A stretch of DNA of 64,000 nucleotides from Paludibacteraceae bacterium (GCA_017394705.1 JAFPXH010000009.1:62001-126000), one strand, 5' to 3'; positions 8,540-18,737 are shown, counted from the stretch's first letter. Numbers and translations are program-made. Notes: generated from the letters alone by a model not told the origin.

Positions 8540-11500
8540 TTAAATGCCTGCATTCAACTTCCCGTGGCACTGCTTGTATTTCTTTCCACTGCCGCATGGA
8601 CACGGGTCGTTGGGTCTCGGTTTCTTATCCACACGCAGCGGTTCGGGGCGTTGTTGCTCGCGCGTGTCGCGACCGGCAGCCTGCGCCATGCCAGACGCTT
8701 GTGCTGCTTGCTGTACGGCATCTTTCTGCGTGCGGTATTTGGAGTAGTCCTGACGGCGTTGTTGCTGCGCTTGTTGCACGCGGTCCGGTTCCTGCTGATG
8801 AATCTGGCCGCGCAGCAATATGGCAATCGCACGACGGTTGAAATTATCGAGCATTCCCTTGAAGATATGGAACGACTCTAACTTATAAATCAACAGCGGG
8901 TCTTTCTGCTCGTAGCTGGCGTTCTGAACGCTCTGTTTGAGATCATCCAACTGACGCAAATGCTCTTTCCACTCATCGTCGATGACATACAACAACATTC
9001 GTTTCTCGAACTCCTTCACCACCTCTTTGCAATGCGTCTCTGCAGCGGCTTTGAGGTTTACGGCGATGTTATACACGCGTTTGCCGTCCGTGATAGGAAT
9101 AAGGATATTCTCATACATCTGCCCTTTGGTCTCATATACTTGTTGAATCACAGGGTCAGCCACCTGCATCAGCTTGTCCATACGGCGTTTGAAACTCTCC
9201 AAAGCAGCCTCAGCCAATTGCTCACTCAACTCGTTCTTACGACCGCGGTTGAACTCTTCCTCGTCAAACGGAGGTTCGATAGCGAAGGTCTGCATCACAT
9301 CGTATTTGAAGCCCTCGTAGTCATTCACCGCACGAGCGTCAGCAAGAATATTCTCCGCCGTTTCGTAAATCATGTTAGTGATATCCACGCCGATACGCTC
9401 ACCCATCAACGCGTGTTTACGCTTTGCGTAAATCAGGTTACGCTGCTGGTTCATCACGTCGTCGTACTCAATCAAACGCTTACGGATACCGAAGTTATTC
9501 TCCTCCACTTTCTTCTGCGCGCGCTCGATAGAGTTGGAGATCATGGAGTGCTCAATCATCTCTCCTTCCTGGAAGCCCATACGGTCCATCACACTCGCGA
9601 TACGTTCGCTACCGAACATACGCATCAGGTCATCCTCCAGACTGACGTAGAAGACGGAACTACCCGGGTCTCCTTGACGACCGGAACGACCGCGTAACTG
9701 ACGGTCCACACGACGGCTCTCATGACGCTCGGTACCGATGATAGCCAGACCTCCGGCCTCTTTCACTTCCGGAGTCAACTTGATATCCGTTCCACGACCC
9801 GCCATGTTCGTTGCGATGGTTACGACGCCCGCACGACCGGCTTCTGCTACTACTTGCGCTTCTTGTTGGTGCAACTTGGCATTCAGCACATTGTGCTTGA
9901 TCTTACGGATATTAAGCATTTTGCTTAACAACTCGGATATCTCCACACTCGTTGTACCTACCAGCACCGGTCTGCCCTGCTCCACCATATTCACGATTTC
10001 GTCAATAACGGCGTTGTATTTCTCGCGTTTAGTGCGATAGATACGGTCGTTCATATCGATACGCGCAATAGGTTTGTTGGTCGGGATAACAACTACATCG
10101 AGTTTGTATATATTCCAGAACTCGCCCGCCTCCGTCTCTGCAGTACCGGTCATACCGGCGAGTTTGTTGTACATACGGAAATAGTTCTGCAGGGTAATGG
10201 TCGCAAAAGTCTGCGTCGCACCCTCCACTTTCACGTTCTCTTTGGCCTCTACCGCCTGGTGCAAGCCGTCGCTCCAACGACGACCTTCCATCACACGACC
10301 TGTCTGCTCATCAACAATCTTCACCTCTCCGTTATCGATGATATAATCGACATCTTTCTCGAAAAGAGTGTAAGCCTTGAGGAGCTGATGCACCGTGTGA
10401 ACGCGCTCGGACTTGATACTATAGTTGGTCAGTATATCGTCTTTCTTCTGTTGCTTCTCTTCAGCGGATAGTTTGGTATCGTTCTCCACGTCAGCCATCT
10501 CCGAACCCACGTCAGGAAGCACGAAGAAATTCGGGTCGTCCGTTGTACCGGTCAAGGCATCAATACCTTTGTCGGTCAACTCGATGGACTTGTTCTTCTC
10601 GTCAATCACGAAATAGAGCTCGTCCGTCGCGATATGCATGTTCTTCTCGTTCTCTTGCAGGTAGAACTCCTCGGTCTTCTGCATACGCACTTTGATACCC
10701 GGCTCGCTGAGGAACTTTATCAACGCTTTCGATTTAGGCATACCCTTGAAGGAACGGAACAGAGCCAGTTCACCGGCCTCGCGCTCTTTCTCGTCTGTGG
10801 AACCCATCTTCGCTTTCGCCTCCGCTAACAGCTTGGTGGTAAGCGTCGTCTGTTGGCGGACCAACGAAGCCACGCGGTCTTTGTATTCATCGAACATCTG
10901 GTCCTCTCCGCGGGGCACAGGACCGCTGATAATCAACGGTGTACGGGCATCGTCAATCAAAACGGAGTCCACCTCATCGACGATAGCATAGTTATGTCCG
11001 CGTTGCACCAAGTCAAGCGGCGAAGTGGCCATATTATCACGCAGATAATCGAAACCGAACTCATTGTTCGTGCCGAACGTGATATCACATGCGTAGGCCT
11101 TACGGCGCTCGTCGCTGTTAGGCTTGTGCTTGTCAATACAATCGACCGTCAAACCGAGGAACATATAGATTGGTCCGTTCCACTCCGAGTCACGTTTGGC
11201 AAGGTAATCGTTCACCGTAACCACGTGTACTCCCTCGTGCGTCAAGGCGTTCAGGTACACCGGTAACGTTGCAACGAGCGTCTTTCCTTCACCCGTCGCC
11301 ATCTCGGCTATCTTACCTTGATGCAGTACAACACCACCGAAGAGCTGCACATCGTAATGGATCATGTCCCATGTTATCTCATTACCTCCCGCCATCCAGT
11401 GGTTCTTATAAACCGCCTTGGCGAGATTGTCTCCGCCTACTATCTCCACGAAATCGAAACGAGGGTCAGCAGCCAAACTTCTATCCATCTCCGTTGCCGT

Positions 11501-11887
11501 CACTTCTACCGTCTCGTTCTGGGCGAAACGTCGGGCGGTGGACTTGACGATGGCATAAGCCTCCGGCAAAATCTCATTGAGCACGCGCTCGTACTCTTCC
11601 TTAATCTCTTTCTCTAACTTATCTACCTCGTTGTAAATCTTCTCGCGTTTCTCAATCGGAGTAGCCTCAATGGATGCTTTCAACTCGGCAATGCGGTCTT
11701 TGCGGTCCTTTACCGCGGCCTGCAGTTTGTCCATAAGGGCCCAACTGCGCGCACGCAAATCGTCGTTGCTAAGCGCATCAATCTCCTCGTACTTCGCCTT
11801 AATCTGCTCGACTACCGGCTGAATGGCGCGCATATCTTTCTGCGCCTTGTTGCCGAATAGTTTGGTAATAATCTCAATAAAATTCAT
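8540..11887 (-). CDS. secA: Protein translocase ATPase SecA
   Basis: The motor of the Sec export channel. The 1115-residue protein has the helicase-like Walker A in [15 protein letters not shown] (about residues 195-209), the [16 protein letters not shown] segment, the [11 protein letters not shown] motif, the [12 protein letters not shown] motif, and a C-terminal zinc finger [13 protein letters not shown] (about 1097-1109) that binds SecB or the ribosome. The length is normal for this phylum because of inserts in the motor domains. The start [12 protein letters not shown] lies about 70 bases downstream of its promoter. Confidence 0.97.
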   Translation of the reverse strand: MNFIEIITKLFGNKAQKDMRAIQPVVEQIKAKYEEIDALSNDDLRARSWALMDKLQAAVKDRKDRIAELKASIEATPIEKREKIYNEVDKLEKEIKEEYERVLNEILPEAYAIVKSTARRFAQNETVEVTATEMDRSLAADPRFDFVEIVGGDNLAKAVYKNHWMAGGNEITWDMIHYDVQLFGGVVLHQGKIAEMATGEGKTLVATLPVYLNALTHEGVHVVTVNDYLAKRDSEWNGPIYMFLGLTVDCIDKHKPNSDERRKAYACDITFGTNNEFGFDYLRDNMATSPLDLVQRGHNYAIVDEVDSVLIDDARTPLIISGPVPRGEDQMFDEYKDRVASLVRQQTTLTTKLLAEAKAKMGSTDEKEREAGELALFRSFKGMPKSKALIKFLSEPGIKVRMQKTEEFYLQENEKNMHIATDELYFVIDEKNKSIELTDKGIDALTGTTDDPNFFVLPDVGSEMADVENDTKLSAEEKQQKKDDILTNYSIKSERVHTVHQLLKAYTLFEKDVDYIIDNGEVKIVDEQTGRVMEGRRWSDGLHQAVEAKENVKVEGATQTFATITLQNYFRMYNKLAGMTGTAETEAGEFWNIYKLDVVVIPTNKPIARIDMNDRIYRTKREKYNAVIDEIVNMVEQGRPVLVGTTSVEISELLSKMLNIRKIKHNVLNAKLHQQEAQVVAEAGRAGVVTIATNMAGRGTDIKLTPEVKEAGGLAIIGTERHESRRVDRQLRGRSGRQGDPGSSVFYVSLEDDLMRMFGSERIASVMDRMGFQEGEMIEHSMISNSIERAQKKVEENNFGIRKRLIEYDDVMNQQRNLIYAKRKHALMGERIGVDITNMIYETAENILADARAVNDYEGFKYDVMQTFAIEPPFDEEEFNRGRKNELSEQLAEAALESFKRRMDKLMQVADPVIQQVYETKGQMYENILIPITDGKRVYNIAVNLKAAAETHCKEVVKEFEKRMLLYVIDDEWKEHLRQLDDLKQSVQNASYEQKDPLLIYKLESFHIFKGMLDNFNRRAIAILLRGQIHQQEPDRVQQAQQQRRQDYSKYRTQKDAVQQAAQASGMAQAAGRDTREQQRPEPLRVDKKPRPNDPCPCGSGKKYKQCHGKLNAGI

Positions 11888-11966
11888 ATCTTGTTTCTAC
11901 TGTTTTTTACGTGTTTTCGGGCACATGCTGCCGTTCGTCTGATAACATGAGCCCACAAAAAGCGTG

Positions 11967-11998
11967 CAAAGGTACAACAAAAATTGCACATACGCAAA
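11967..11998 (-). promoter_or_regulatory. Promoter of secA
   Basis: Minus strand: TTTG (11998-11995), 20 bases, TACCTTTG (11974-11967). The -33 box is extended as TTTGCGTATGTG, and the spacer ends TTGTTG, nearly the same as the nadK and 22780 promoters. Confidence 0.78.
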
Positions 11999-12396
11999 TT
12001 TTTGTCGTATAAAAATGAAGCGAATAGAATAATTATTCTATGTTATAGGGATATTTGAGGGTCGTGGATGCTTGCATACAAAGGCCCTCGGATATCGGCT
12101 ATGACAAAGGAACATTTTTGTCCCTGCTTCATTTTTATGGGACACGTCTTGCGTATGGTCTGCAAGACGCGGAAGTAGCTACGGTGGGTCCCTTTAGGGG
12201 AGGGGCCGAAGTTACGACACTGCCCGATGGGCAGAAAAGAAACGCTCTTTGGCCGAAGTTATAACACTGCCCTACGAGCAAAAAAAGCGCCCACGCATTC
12301 ACCACCATGCCATTTTGTCAGCCTGCCGGCCACTTTCACCTTTCATCTTCCTTCGTACATTGTACATCGCTCCTTCGTACATCAATTGACAATATA
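11999..12396. other. Intergenic region with hairpins and a local direct repeat; no gene seen
   Basis: No credible coding frame. It contains a perfect 8-bp hairpin (CGTCTTGC 12145-12152 / GCAAGACG 12162-12169), a possible copy of the palindromic element at 12187-12215 (CCCTTTAGGGGAGGGGCC), and an imperfect direct repeat of a unit starting GGCCGAAGTTA (12203 and 12251), each followed by ACACTGCCC. A second small repeat, CTTCGTACAT, occurs near 12352 and 12373. It looks like decayed or repeat-derived sequence. Confidence 0.5.
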
Positions 12397-12439
12397 GAAA
12401 AATACCACCTTCCCCACCATGAGCGGGAAAAGCAGTATT
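12397..12439 (-). terminator. Terminator of the eight-gene operon
   Basis: On the minus strand AATAC..CTTTTCCC pairs with GGGGAAG..GTATT around a GCTCATGGT loop, followed by a run of T. It lies about 100 bases past the last gene of the operon. Confidence 0.65.
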
Positions 12440-12541
12440 GTGGCTTGATGCCAAGTTAGTGTAAGTGAGTCTATTTTATTTCATTTACAGGAGGAATGGG
12501 ACGGATGTCGAACTTGCTCCATCTCTGCCACGGAAGAAAAT

Positions 12542-13321
12542 TTAAAATACGGGGAAATCTTTTCTTAGTTCTACAAATAGACGGTAACCTAATGAATCTC
12601 CGCGTTTTTTCAATGCCAAAATACTTTCCATATTGTTGTTATAGAATTCCATATATAAATTATAGAAAGATACAAACTTATCTTTGGAGATTGAATATTT
12701 GTGCGCAGCGTTATTGCGTTCATCTACAAATGTCTTCAAATTTCGTCTCAATGGTCCTAAGAACGTGTTCTCGGCATAATGCCAATCATCTTGGGCTTGT
12801 TTTGGTAGATTATAGCCTTTATCTCTCTCCGCTTTTTCTAATAGAAATTTAATCGTTCCCAATGTACAATCTTCTCTGTTTTTGGGAAGGTTTATCTCGT
12901 GTGATTTCTGCAGTTCCTGCCAATAGAGGTAGAATTTGTCGTAGATAGCGAAAGAGAGTTCCAATTCCAATACGGAAGATAGCAGACTTACTAGCGGAGC
13001 ATAATCCGTATCATCGAAGCCGCGTCTTCCACCCCTATGCATATAGTCGTCATATAATCGTTCGAATGTGCCTATTTTAGTCTTGGAGTCTTCTTCCAAA
13101 TCCTCAAAATGGGTTAGAGATTTCTTCTCTGAACTTTCAATGACAGGATGTCCTTGAGATGGCTCTGATTGAGGTTTCTGCGCTGTCCCGTGCATGCTAT
13201 GAATAAGTTGCAAGAGTGAAGTAGGAACCTCTTTCCCACAATGTGGACAAATATCGAAATCTACATATAAATCATTTCCGCAATATGGGCAACCTATGCC
13301 TGCACGTTTGAATTCTGCCAT
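12542..13321 (-). CDS. Zinc-ribbon protein with HEPN-like RNNAAH motif
   Basis: A 259-residue soluble protein. A CxxC...CxxC zinc ribbon uses C11, C14, C25 and C28. After a polar linker (about 45-85) comes an all-helical domain (about 86-235) whose late helix carries R202-N-N-A-A-H207. R-x4-6-H in a helical bundle is the signature of HEPN domains, many of which are RNases in toxin–antitoxin and defence systems; here that assignment rests on the motif and helical character only. It is the last gene of the operon, 12 bases after the AAA+/peptidase gene. No membrane segment. It could instead be a non-catalytic HEPN adaptor or an unrelated helical protein. Confidence 0.6.
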   Translation of the reverse strand: MAEFKRAGIGCPYCGNDLYVDFDICPHCGKEVPTSLLQLIHSMHGTAQKPQSEPSQGHPVIESSEKKSLTHFEDLEEDSKTKIGTFERLYDDYMHRGGRRGFDDTDYAPLVSLLSSVLELELSFAIYDKFYLYWQELQKSHEINLPKNREDCTLGTIKFLLEKAERDKGYNLPKQAQDDWHYAENTFLGPLRRNLKTFVDERNNAAHKYSISKDKFVSFYNLYMEFYNNNMESILALKKRGDSLGYRLFVELRKDFPVF

Positions 13322-13333
13322 ATTATGTATTAT

Positions 13334-16300
13334 TTATCTTGTTCCTACTACAAAAATAATCTTTCCGTTTATATCAGTATGTACAATGGTTCGCTTTTCA
13401 AAATGAACAAGATCTCTGGTATACCGGAATATATAACCATCATGATATCCTCGTTTTTTTATGGTTACAATTGATGATAATTCTTGCGGTTTCAATCCAT
13501 ATTGGGCATATACTTCTTTATTCACTTTATCACGGATATAGGTTAGATTAGCACTTGTTCTTTGACGAATCCGATCTAAAAGCGACATTTCGCTTTCATC
13601 CTGCATATTTTCCGATTCATAAGTCCTCGTTTTCATATCTGCAAGTACTTGCCTGTCATGCTCTGTTGCATGATAGTTCTCCAGAATTTTTCTGTCTGTT
13701 TGCGGAATCATTGGGACAAAGGACAATAAAGGATCTCCGAAGAGATTAAATTCCAAAATTGTCAAAAGCGCTATATTCCCCTCCAGTTGCATATTCATCT
13801 GCATCTTGGCATTATGTAATGCGATTCCTGCAGGAAATCCTTGCGCCAAATAATGTTCACACTTGGACAAAAGCGCGTCACAGCCTATTAAGTCATACCC
13901 CGCTTTAATAGCATCATCCCCGCAACCTATAGCACTTCTGCAAGCACCTATGTAAATTAATGCGTCTTTTGCCATTGCAGATAAGAGCATAGATTTTTCT
14001 ACGCGATAGTCAATATATCGTGCCCCCCAGCAGCATCCACTTCCTATTGCCTTTGCCGGACATATCTGCAATAGTTCGGGTAGAAAAGCGGTATAGCCAT
14101 GTTCACCGTCTTTCCCTTCTCCATAACATCCATCGCCATCAGCATAGGATGCTCCATGAGAAATAAAAGTCAGCATATCCGCTCTTTGCAATGCCTGTCG
14201 AAAATATTCTTCACCATATTTTTCCTTATCGTCCCTTTCTACAAGATTAAGTCGAGGGGAAATAAAAATATTCTCCTCTACTAAGCCTGTCACATTCTGT
14301 ACCGGTAGTAGCGGTAAACCTTGTGTCGCTACATGTGCTATTAACTTAAATGACTCAGCCGCAGTTACGAGATGGTTCTTAATTTCTATTCCAAGCGGTT
14401 TTGCAGTAGAAGCCAAAAACGAATTGACAGCTCGTTTAAAATAGCCAAGAATTTCCGCTTGCCTTTCTTGGTTTACCACTCCATTTTCCATAGGTAGTCG
14501 TCCAATGGCAAATCGGGGTTGGAGATTAGAGCATAAAAAATGCTCACAATCCAACACATTCCCTTCAAGGAATCGAATTTCATCGCTTCGATAAGCAAAT
14601 AGCAAATCTGCTTCAAGTTCTTGCTCTCGATAATGAATCTCTTTTGTCTTGTCGTCTTCAGTCATCCAATACGGATTAGCAACAATCGGTGAAGGAATTA
14701 TATCTTGCCCTCCGACGATAAACAAACCGCCACCAATATACTCGGGATTTTTCTCGCAGAAACGGTCTAATATACGCGCACAATTTTGCCAAGTATGCCC
14801 TTGCGAAAGAATATCTTCGTATTCTTCATCAGCTATATCCAACAAAGTATAATCAATACCTTGCGAACGCATTACTTTTATGTATGGCAGAAGTATAGTT
14901 TCTCTTAAGTAATCAGGCCAATAAATCTCGCACATTTTTCCTTCTATTTCCTCTTTAGAAAGAAGCCTATCGTAAAACTTAACAGCTAATTGCTTCGAAT
15001 CAGTCATCAGTACGCCATGCAGCCTATCCGGCTGATTTATAGGAGTCTGTTGAGAAGGTGTTGGGGGAGTGCTTTGTCGTTGCAAGCCTAATAACTCCCG
15101 TAGATGACCGATATAATCATTTCCTTTATAAGGCGTGGCATCTGCGGTTTGTTTAACAACGCCTAAAATGCTCCATATTTCCGCATCGGACAATTCTGTA
15201 TCTGAAACTATGATCGTATCTTTATCAGCATTTTTAGCCTGATTTTGCATTTGAAAGCGTTTGCCCATTCGGGCTTCTATTTTCTCGCGAAAATTACGCA
15301 ATGTGCGTGCATTGGCAAATGTCGCTATGCGCGTACTCGTTTCTTCAAAACACTCACAAATAAGATTCATTCGTCTATCTGCCTCTGATGTCAGTTTCAA
15401 ATGTCTTTCGTTAATCATCAGACGGAAGATTTTCATCATCTCCACCGCATTGTAGTTTTCAAACTGGATTGTATTTTGGAAACGTGAACTAAACCCGGTG
15501 TTGGTCTTTTCTATCAATTGTGTCATCTCCTTGCCATAACCAGCCAAAACGACACATAACCTGTCGCGATAATTCTCCATTAAAGGAGTAAGCGCATCAA
15601 TAACTTCGTTTGTAGCACTGCCTTTGCTTCCTTCGTGTCCCGCAAGCGAATAAGCCTCATCAATAAAGAGTAAACCATCTATAGCCTTATATACAGCCAA
15701 TTGTGCATTTTTTCCGCTCATGCCAATATATGGACTAATAATATCCGCAGCCTTAACCTCTACGTAATGTCCGCTCTTGAGTAATCCTTCACGCCGAAGA
15801 ATACCTGCCAATTCTCGAGCCACCGTTGTTTTACCAGTACCCGGATTACCCAAGAAAAGGCAGTTGAAAGACAATGTAGTCTGTAAATCAGGGTGTAGTT
15901 TCTGGCGTTCTTTCTGAAAACGAAAAGCTGCGATCTGTTTATCCAGTGCATCTTTTACGCCATTTAAGCCAATGAGATTATTTAATTTAGCATAATAATC
16001 TCGCTTTTCTTCAAATGGTTTAATAATCGTTTTAAGACTTGTCTCCTTGCTATTTTCCAATTCGCTAATTAGTTGTTGTATTTCAGGATCCGGATTATAT
16101 GCATTGTTCGTTGATGTATTGGATGGTTTGATTTTAGCTGGAGATTGCTCCTCGTCGGATGTGCCATTTATCTCCTCCTCTACCCATCTCCACAAATCAA
16201 AGTAATCCATGACAGCAGTCATCTGCACACGTAAAGAGCATAACTGTTGGCGCACTTCATCATTAAGCTCCTCGTTCTCACAAAAGTCATCTATAATGAT

Positions 16301-16609
16301 GTACACTTGCACTATACATTTCTTTTCTGCAAGGTACAAAGGCTCATTGGGATGATCTGTCAAATGGTCATTGGCAATATAAAGTAGATTTGCTTTTATC
16401 ATTTGACATACCTCTGCTTCATTTTGATTGGATGTAGCTTGTGCCAAGCCATCAAAAAACGATGCAGCTCGTTTTAAGTACGAAATTACTTCTTGCAAAG
16501 TGCAAGTTTCTTCTGCATCACCACGAAATGAACCATACGCCCCCCTCATTTTTATTAAAGAGGGCGCACAAGATTGGATAGAGCGAGGATTTAATAGGCT
16601 ATTATACAT
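13334..16609 (-). CDS. AAA+ ATPase (CbbX/SpoVK-like) fused to a gingipain/caspase-fold (C25-like) peptidase
   Basis: A 1091-residue protein without signal peptide. Residues 1-170 are helical with no recognised family. At 205-450 is an AAA+ module of the CbbX/SpoVK type: LIGLNGVKDAL, Walker A GNPGTGKT (254-261), Walker B LLFIDEA (313-319), SRF arginine finger (375-377) and a NARTLRNF sensor-2 stretch. At 530-965 is a clan CD peptidase like C25 gingipains: GGQDIIPSP, RFAIGRLP, the catalytic His in FISHGAS (H818), the catalytic Cys in AIGSGCCWGA (C859 or C860) and a closing NLFGDPLL. A β-rich tail follows. Gingipains are secreted; an intracellular copy joined to an AAA+ motor is unusual. I infer an ATP-gated protease or a caspase-like effector. 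Substrate unknown. Confidence 0.82.
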   Translation of the reverse strand: MYNSLLNPRSIQSCAPSLIKMRGAYGSFRGDAEETCTLQEVISYLKRAASFFDGLAQATSNQNEAEVCQMIKANLLYIANDHLTDHPNEPLYLAEKKCIVQVYIIIDDFCENEELNDEVRQQLCSLRVQMTAVMDYFDLWRWVEEEINGTSDEEQSPAKIKPSNTSTNNAYNPDPEIQQLISELENSKETSLKTIIKPFEEKRDYYAKLNNLIGLNGVKDALDKQIAAFRFQKERQKLHPDLQTTLSFNCLFLGNPGTGKTTVARELAGILRREGLLKSGHYVEVKAADIISPYIGMSGKNAQLAVYKAIDGLLFIDEAYSLAGHEGSKGSATNEVIDALTPLMENYRDRLCVVLAGYGKEMTQLIEKTNTGFSSRFQNTIQFENYNAVEMMKIFRLMINERHLKLTSEADRRMNLICECFEETSTRIATFANARTLRNFREKIEARMGKRFQMQNQAKNADKDTIIVSDTELSDAEIWSILGVVKQTADATPYKGNDYIGHLRELLGLQRQSTPPTPSQQTPINQPDRLHGVLMTDSKQLAVKFYDRLLSKEEIEGKMCEIYWPDYLRETILLPYIKVMRSQGIDYTLLDIADEEYEDILSQGHTWQNCARILDRFCEKNPEYIGGGLFIVGGQDIIPSPIVANPYWMTEDDKTKEIHYREQELEADLLFAYRSDEIRFLEGNVLDCEHFLCSNLQPRFAIGRLPMENGVVNQERQAEILGYFKRAVNSFLASTAKPLGIEIKNHLVTAAESFKLIAHVATQGLPLLPVQNVTGLVEENIFISPRLNLVERDDKEKYGEEYFRQALQRADMLTFISHGASYADGDGCYGEGKDGEHGYTAFLPELLQICPAKAIGSGCCWGARYIDYRVEKSMLLSAMAKDALIYIGACRSAIGCGDDAIKAGYDLIGCDALLSKCEHYLAQGFPAGIALHNAKMQMNMQLEGNIALLTILEFNLFGDPLLSFVPMIPQTDRKILENYHATEHDRQVLADMKTRTYESENMQDESEMSLLDRIRQRTSANLTYIRDKVNKEVYAQYGLKPQELSSIVTIKKRGYHDGYIFRYTRDLVHFEKRTIVHTDINGKIIFVVGTR

Positions 16610-16630
16610 AGAACAAATGGCAAAATAGGA

Positions 16631-17107
16631 TTATTCACGGGGAACGGGAATGTCTTTGATTTGTAAAGAACAACGGGTGTGAGTAGTATTATCCACTAAT
16701 GGGAACTTTAGAACTTTTATCATTGCAGCAAACTCATCAAAATCTCTTATCTCGCAATGTAGTTTAAGAGATACTTCACGGGGAATGACAAGATCATATA
16801 CATTGCTATTTCCAAATTCTGCTTTGCCAAATGTACCTCTAATATTTTGATAATTATATGTATTTCCCTCATCGTCATAAGCAACAATACCGGTAGTACC
16901 AGCGTCCGGGAACCAATATAGTGTATATGACATATCCTTCCTTCCCATATTAGTTACTACAAGATCTACGATACACGTTTCTCCTTTCATGTAGCAACGT
17001 TTAAATTGCCACTCCATTCCATCCGAGCCATCATAGGAGATTTTTTGCCCATAGGCTGTTACTACAATTCCGAGGAGAAAAGAAAATAAAATAATAAATT
17101 TTTTCAT
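16631..17107 (-). CDS. Exported small protein, paralogue D of four
   Basis: 158 residues: a signal peptide ending at AYGQ, then a β-sandwich-like domain. It shares with its three upstream neighbours the pattern KRCYMKGETCIVD (two cysteines), a V-V-T-N stretch, the YDDEGN motif, and the C-terminal IKDIPVPRE. The pattern of 'N-x-x-x-x-D' followed by DEGN resembles small Ig-like extracytoplasmic domains such as DUF4352, but I do not claim that family. Role unknown; being inside this operon, it probably acts in the periplasm as sensor or partner of the membrane Sel1 protein. It lies 21 bases before the AAA+/peptidase gene. Confidence 0.7.
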   Translation of the reverse strand: MKKFIILFSFLLGIVVTAYGQKISYDGSDGMEWQFKRCYMKGETCIVDLVVTNMGRKDMSYTLYWFPDAGTTGIVAYDDEGNTYNYQNIRGTFGKAEFGNSNVYDLVIPREVSLKLHCEIRDFDEFAAMIKVLKFPLVDNTTHTRCSLQIKDIPVPRE

Positions 17108-17143
17108 TATATTTAGAAGTTTTCTTGATGTATTGGATTCTAA

Positions 17144-17638
17144 CTATTCACGTGTAATAGGGATGTTCTTCATTTGTAAGGTAGCCTTCCCATATGCTTC
17201 GTCACTCATTCCGCGGAAATTACATATCAGGGAGGTTATCATAGATGCAAATTCATTAATCTCTTTTATCTTAAACTGAATTTTTACGGATACATCGCGG
17301 GGAATAGTTACTGCGCTGGATGAGGAATATGTTCCTCCTCCAAAAGAAGAATCTCCAAAAGTACCACGTATGCCATATTTGTTATATACATTTCCTTCGT
17401 CATCATATGCGGTAAGGTCAGTTCCAAAAAGCCCATCCCCTACACCTACCATAGCCCTTAAATCATAACGAGTATGATTCGTAATAACAGCGTCAAGGAT
17501 ACAATCATTTCCTCGTACGTAGCATCGTTTTACAGTAATATTAATATCCGGATAACCATCAAAAATGATTTTGGCTTGAGCTGATACTCCAACACACATG
17601 CAAAGAAGCAGTGCGAAAGAAAGAATGATTTTTTTCAT
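17144..17638 (-). CDS. Exported small protein, paralogue C of four
   Basis: 164 residues with a signal peptide (…CMCVGVSAQ), then the shared domain: KRCYVRGNDCILDAVITN, TAYDDEGNVY, a GIRGTFG stretch it has in common with paralogue D, IPRDVSVKIQFKI, and the ending MKNIPITRE. The GTFG/FGN part being shared only with D suggests that C and D are the closest pair. No known function. It sits 36 bases before D. Confidence 0.7.
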   Translation of the reverse strand: MKKIILSFALLLCMCVGVSAQAKIIFDGYPDINITVKRCYVRGNDCILDAVITNHTRYDLRAMVGVGDGLFGTDLTAYDDEGNVYNKYGIRGTFGDSSFGGGTYSSSSAVTIPRDVSVKIQFKIKEINEFASMITSLICNFRGMSDEAYGKATLQMKNIPITRE

Positions 17639-17682
17639 AAACTTAGATTTTAATTGTTATATAATAATTATGATTAGTGCAT

Positions 17683-18192
17683 TTACTCGCGGGGAATAGG
17701 AATATTGGTTACGCGAAGTTCTGAGAATGTTTGGTTCAAGCCACCACTGGAAGGATCCGTAATAATCGGTACTACAAGTGTCTTGATTATAGTTGCATAT
17801 TCATCAATACCGTTTATTTGCAATCTGACTTTAATCAGATTTCCGACAGGAATAGTTTCTCCATCGAATAAATTTTTACCCCCAATCTTTCCACTAAACG
17901 GAGCACCCCCCATAAGCGGATTACTTTCATATACATTGCCCTCGTCATCATATGCCTTAAGCGAAATTGAACCTACCGGATTTGCACTTAAGCCTGGTTT
18001 TACAATACACCATACATCTTTTGATGTGTTATTTTCAACAACAAAGTCCACTACAAGTGTGTTCCCGTTTAGGAAGGAACGTTTGAATTTCCAGTCAATA
18101 CCTATAGCACCGTTGTTTACAACAACTTTCTGTGCATTCATTCCAATGCACATACAAAGCAGCAAAGCTGCTGATAATAATAACTTTTTCAT
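17683..18192 (-). CDS. Exported small protein, paralogue B of four
   Basis: 169 residues. The signal peptide MKKLLLSAALLLCMCIGMNA is identical to that of paralogue A, and the DNA is almost the same over 62 bases (two differences). The mature domain has KRSFLNGNTLVVDFVVENN, AYDDEGNVY and the ending VTNIPIPRE. It lacks the two cysteines found in A, C and D at the first β-hairpin (Ser and Leu in their place). Role unknown. Confidence 0.7.
   Translation of the reverse strand: MKKLLLSAALLLCMCIGMNAQKVVVNNGAIGIDWKFKRSFLNGNTLVVDFVVENNTSKDVWCIVKPGLSANPVGSISLKAYDDEGNVYESNPLMGGAPFSGKIGGKNLFDGETIPVGNLIKVRLQINGIDEYATIIKTLVVPIITDPSSGGLNQTFSELRVTNIPIPRE
18131..18192 (-). repeat. 62-nt leader duplicate (paralogue B copy)
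   Basis: This signal-peptide coding stretch matches 18661-18722 at 60 of 62 bases, although the mature proteins have diverged strongly. It points to recent gene conversion or to selection on the leader itself. Confidence 0.8.
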
Positions 18193-18224
18193 AATTGTGT
18201 TTTTTATTTTGTTAATACAACTTT

Positions 18225-18722
18225 TTATTCACGCGGAATAGGGATATTTCTGATTTCAAGTTTAACTTGATTTAAAATTTGTCCATTAGAAAATTCTACG
18301 TGATAATAATGTTTGTATAACGTGAGATTTGATGCATATTCATCTAAGTTTGTGATTACTATATGCGCCTTAATTGTTATATCTTTGGGTAGAGGAGTAG
18401 CGCATCCTTTCATACATACATCACCAATAGAAGATTGCTGATTATCAAAATCGCCACCGTTTAGTTCCCACTTGTATCTATTCCCTTCATCGTCATAAGC
18501 TGTAGGTTCATAACCTACCCACCCATCGGTGCTAATTTGGCTAATATCTTTGCCGGTGTTGTTAGTGATTGTATAATCAATAATACATCTACTTCCTTGC
18601 ACATAGCATCTTTTGAATTTAACATCAAGGCCCGTTGGACCATCCCATAAAATTTTAGGTTGTGCGTTCATTCCGATGCACATACAAAGCAGCAAAGCTG
18701 CTGATAATAATAACTTTTTCAT
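18225..18722 (-). CDS. Exported small protein, paralogue A of four
   Basis: 165 residues, first of the four tandem paralogues, 15 bases after the Sel1-repeat gene. Signal peptide ending at MNAQ, then VKFKRCYVQGSRCIIDYTITN, TAYDDEGNRY, LPKDITIKAHIVI and the ending IRNIPIPRE. The conserved (I/V)P(I/V)xRE tail of all four is too regular to be chance and may be a contact or sorting surface. No lipobox, so it should be soluble in the periplasm or exported further. Confidence 0.7.
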   Translation of the reverse strand: MKKLLLSAALLLCMCIGMNAQPKILWDGPTGLDVKFKRCYVQGSRCIIDYTITNNTGKDISQISTDGWVGYEPTAYDDEGNRYKWELNGGDFDNQQSSIGDVCMKGCATPLPKDITIKAHIVITNLDEYASNLTLYKHYYHVEFSNGQILNQVKLEIRNIPIPRE

Positions 18723-18737
18723 TGTATATTTAAAGTT

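Noticed and set aside
12055..12264. Short 69-codon plus-strand frame in the secA–operon gap
   Set aside because: It runs through hairpins and direct repeats, has no domain, ribosome site or promoter.
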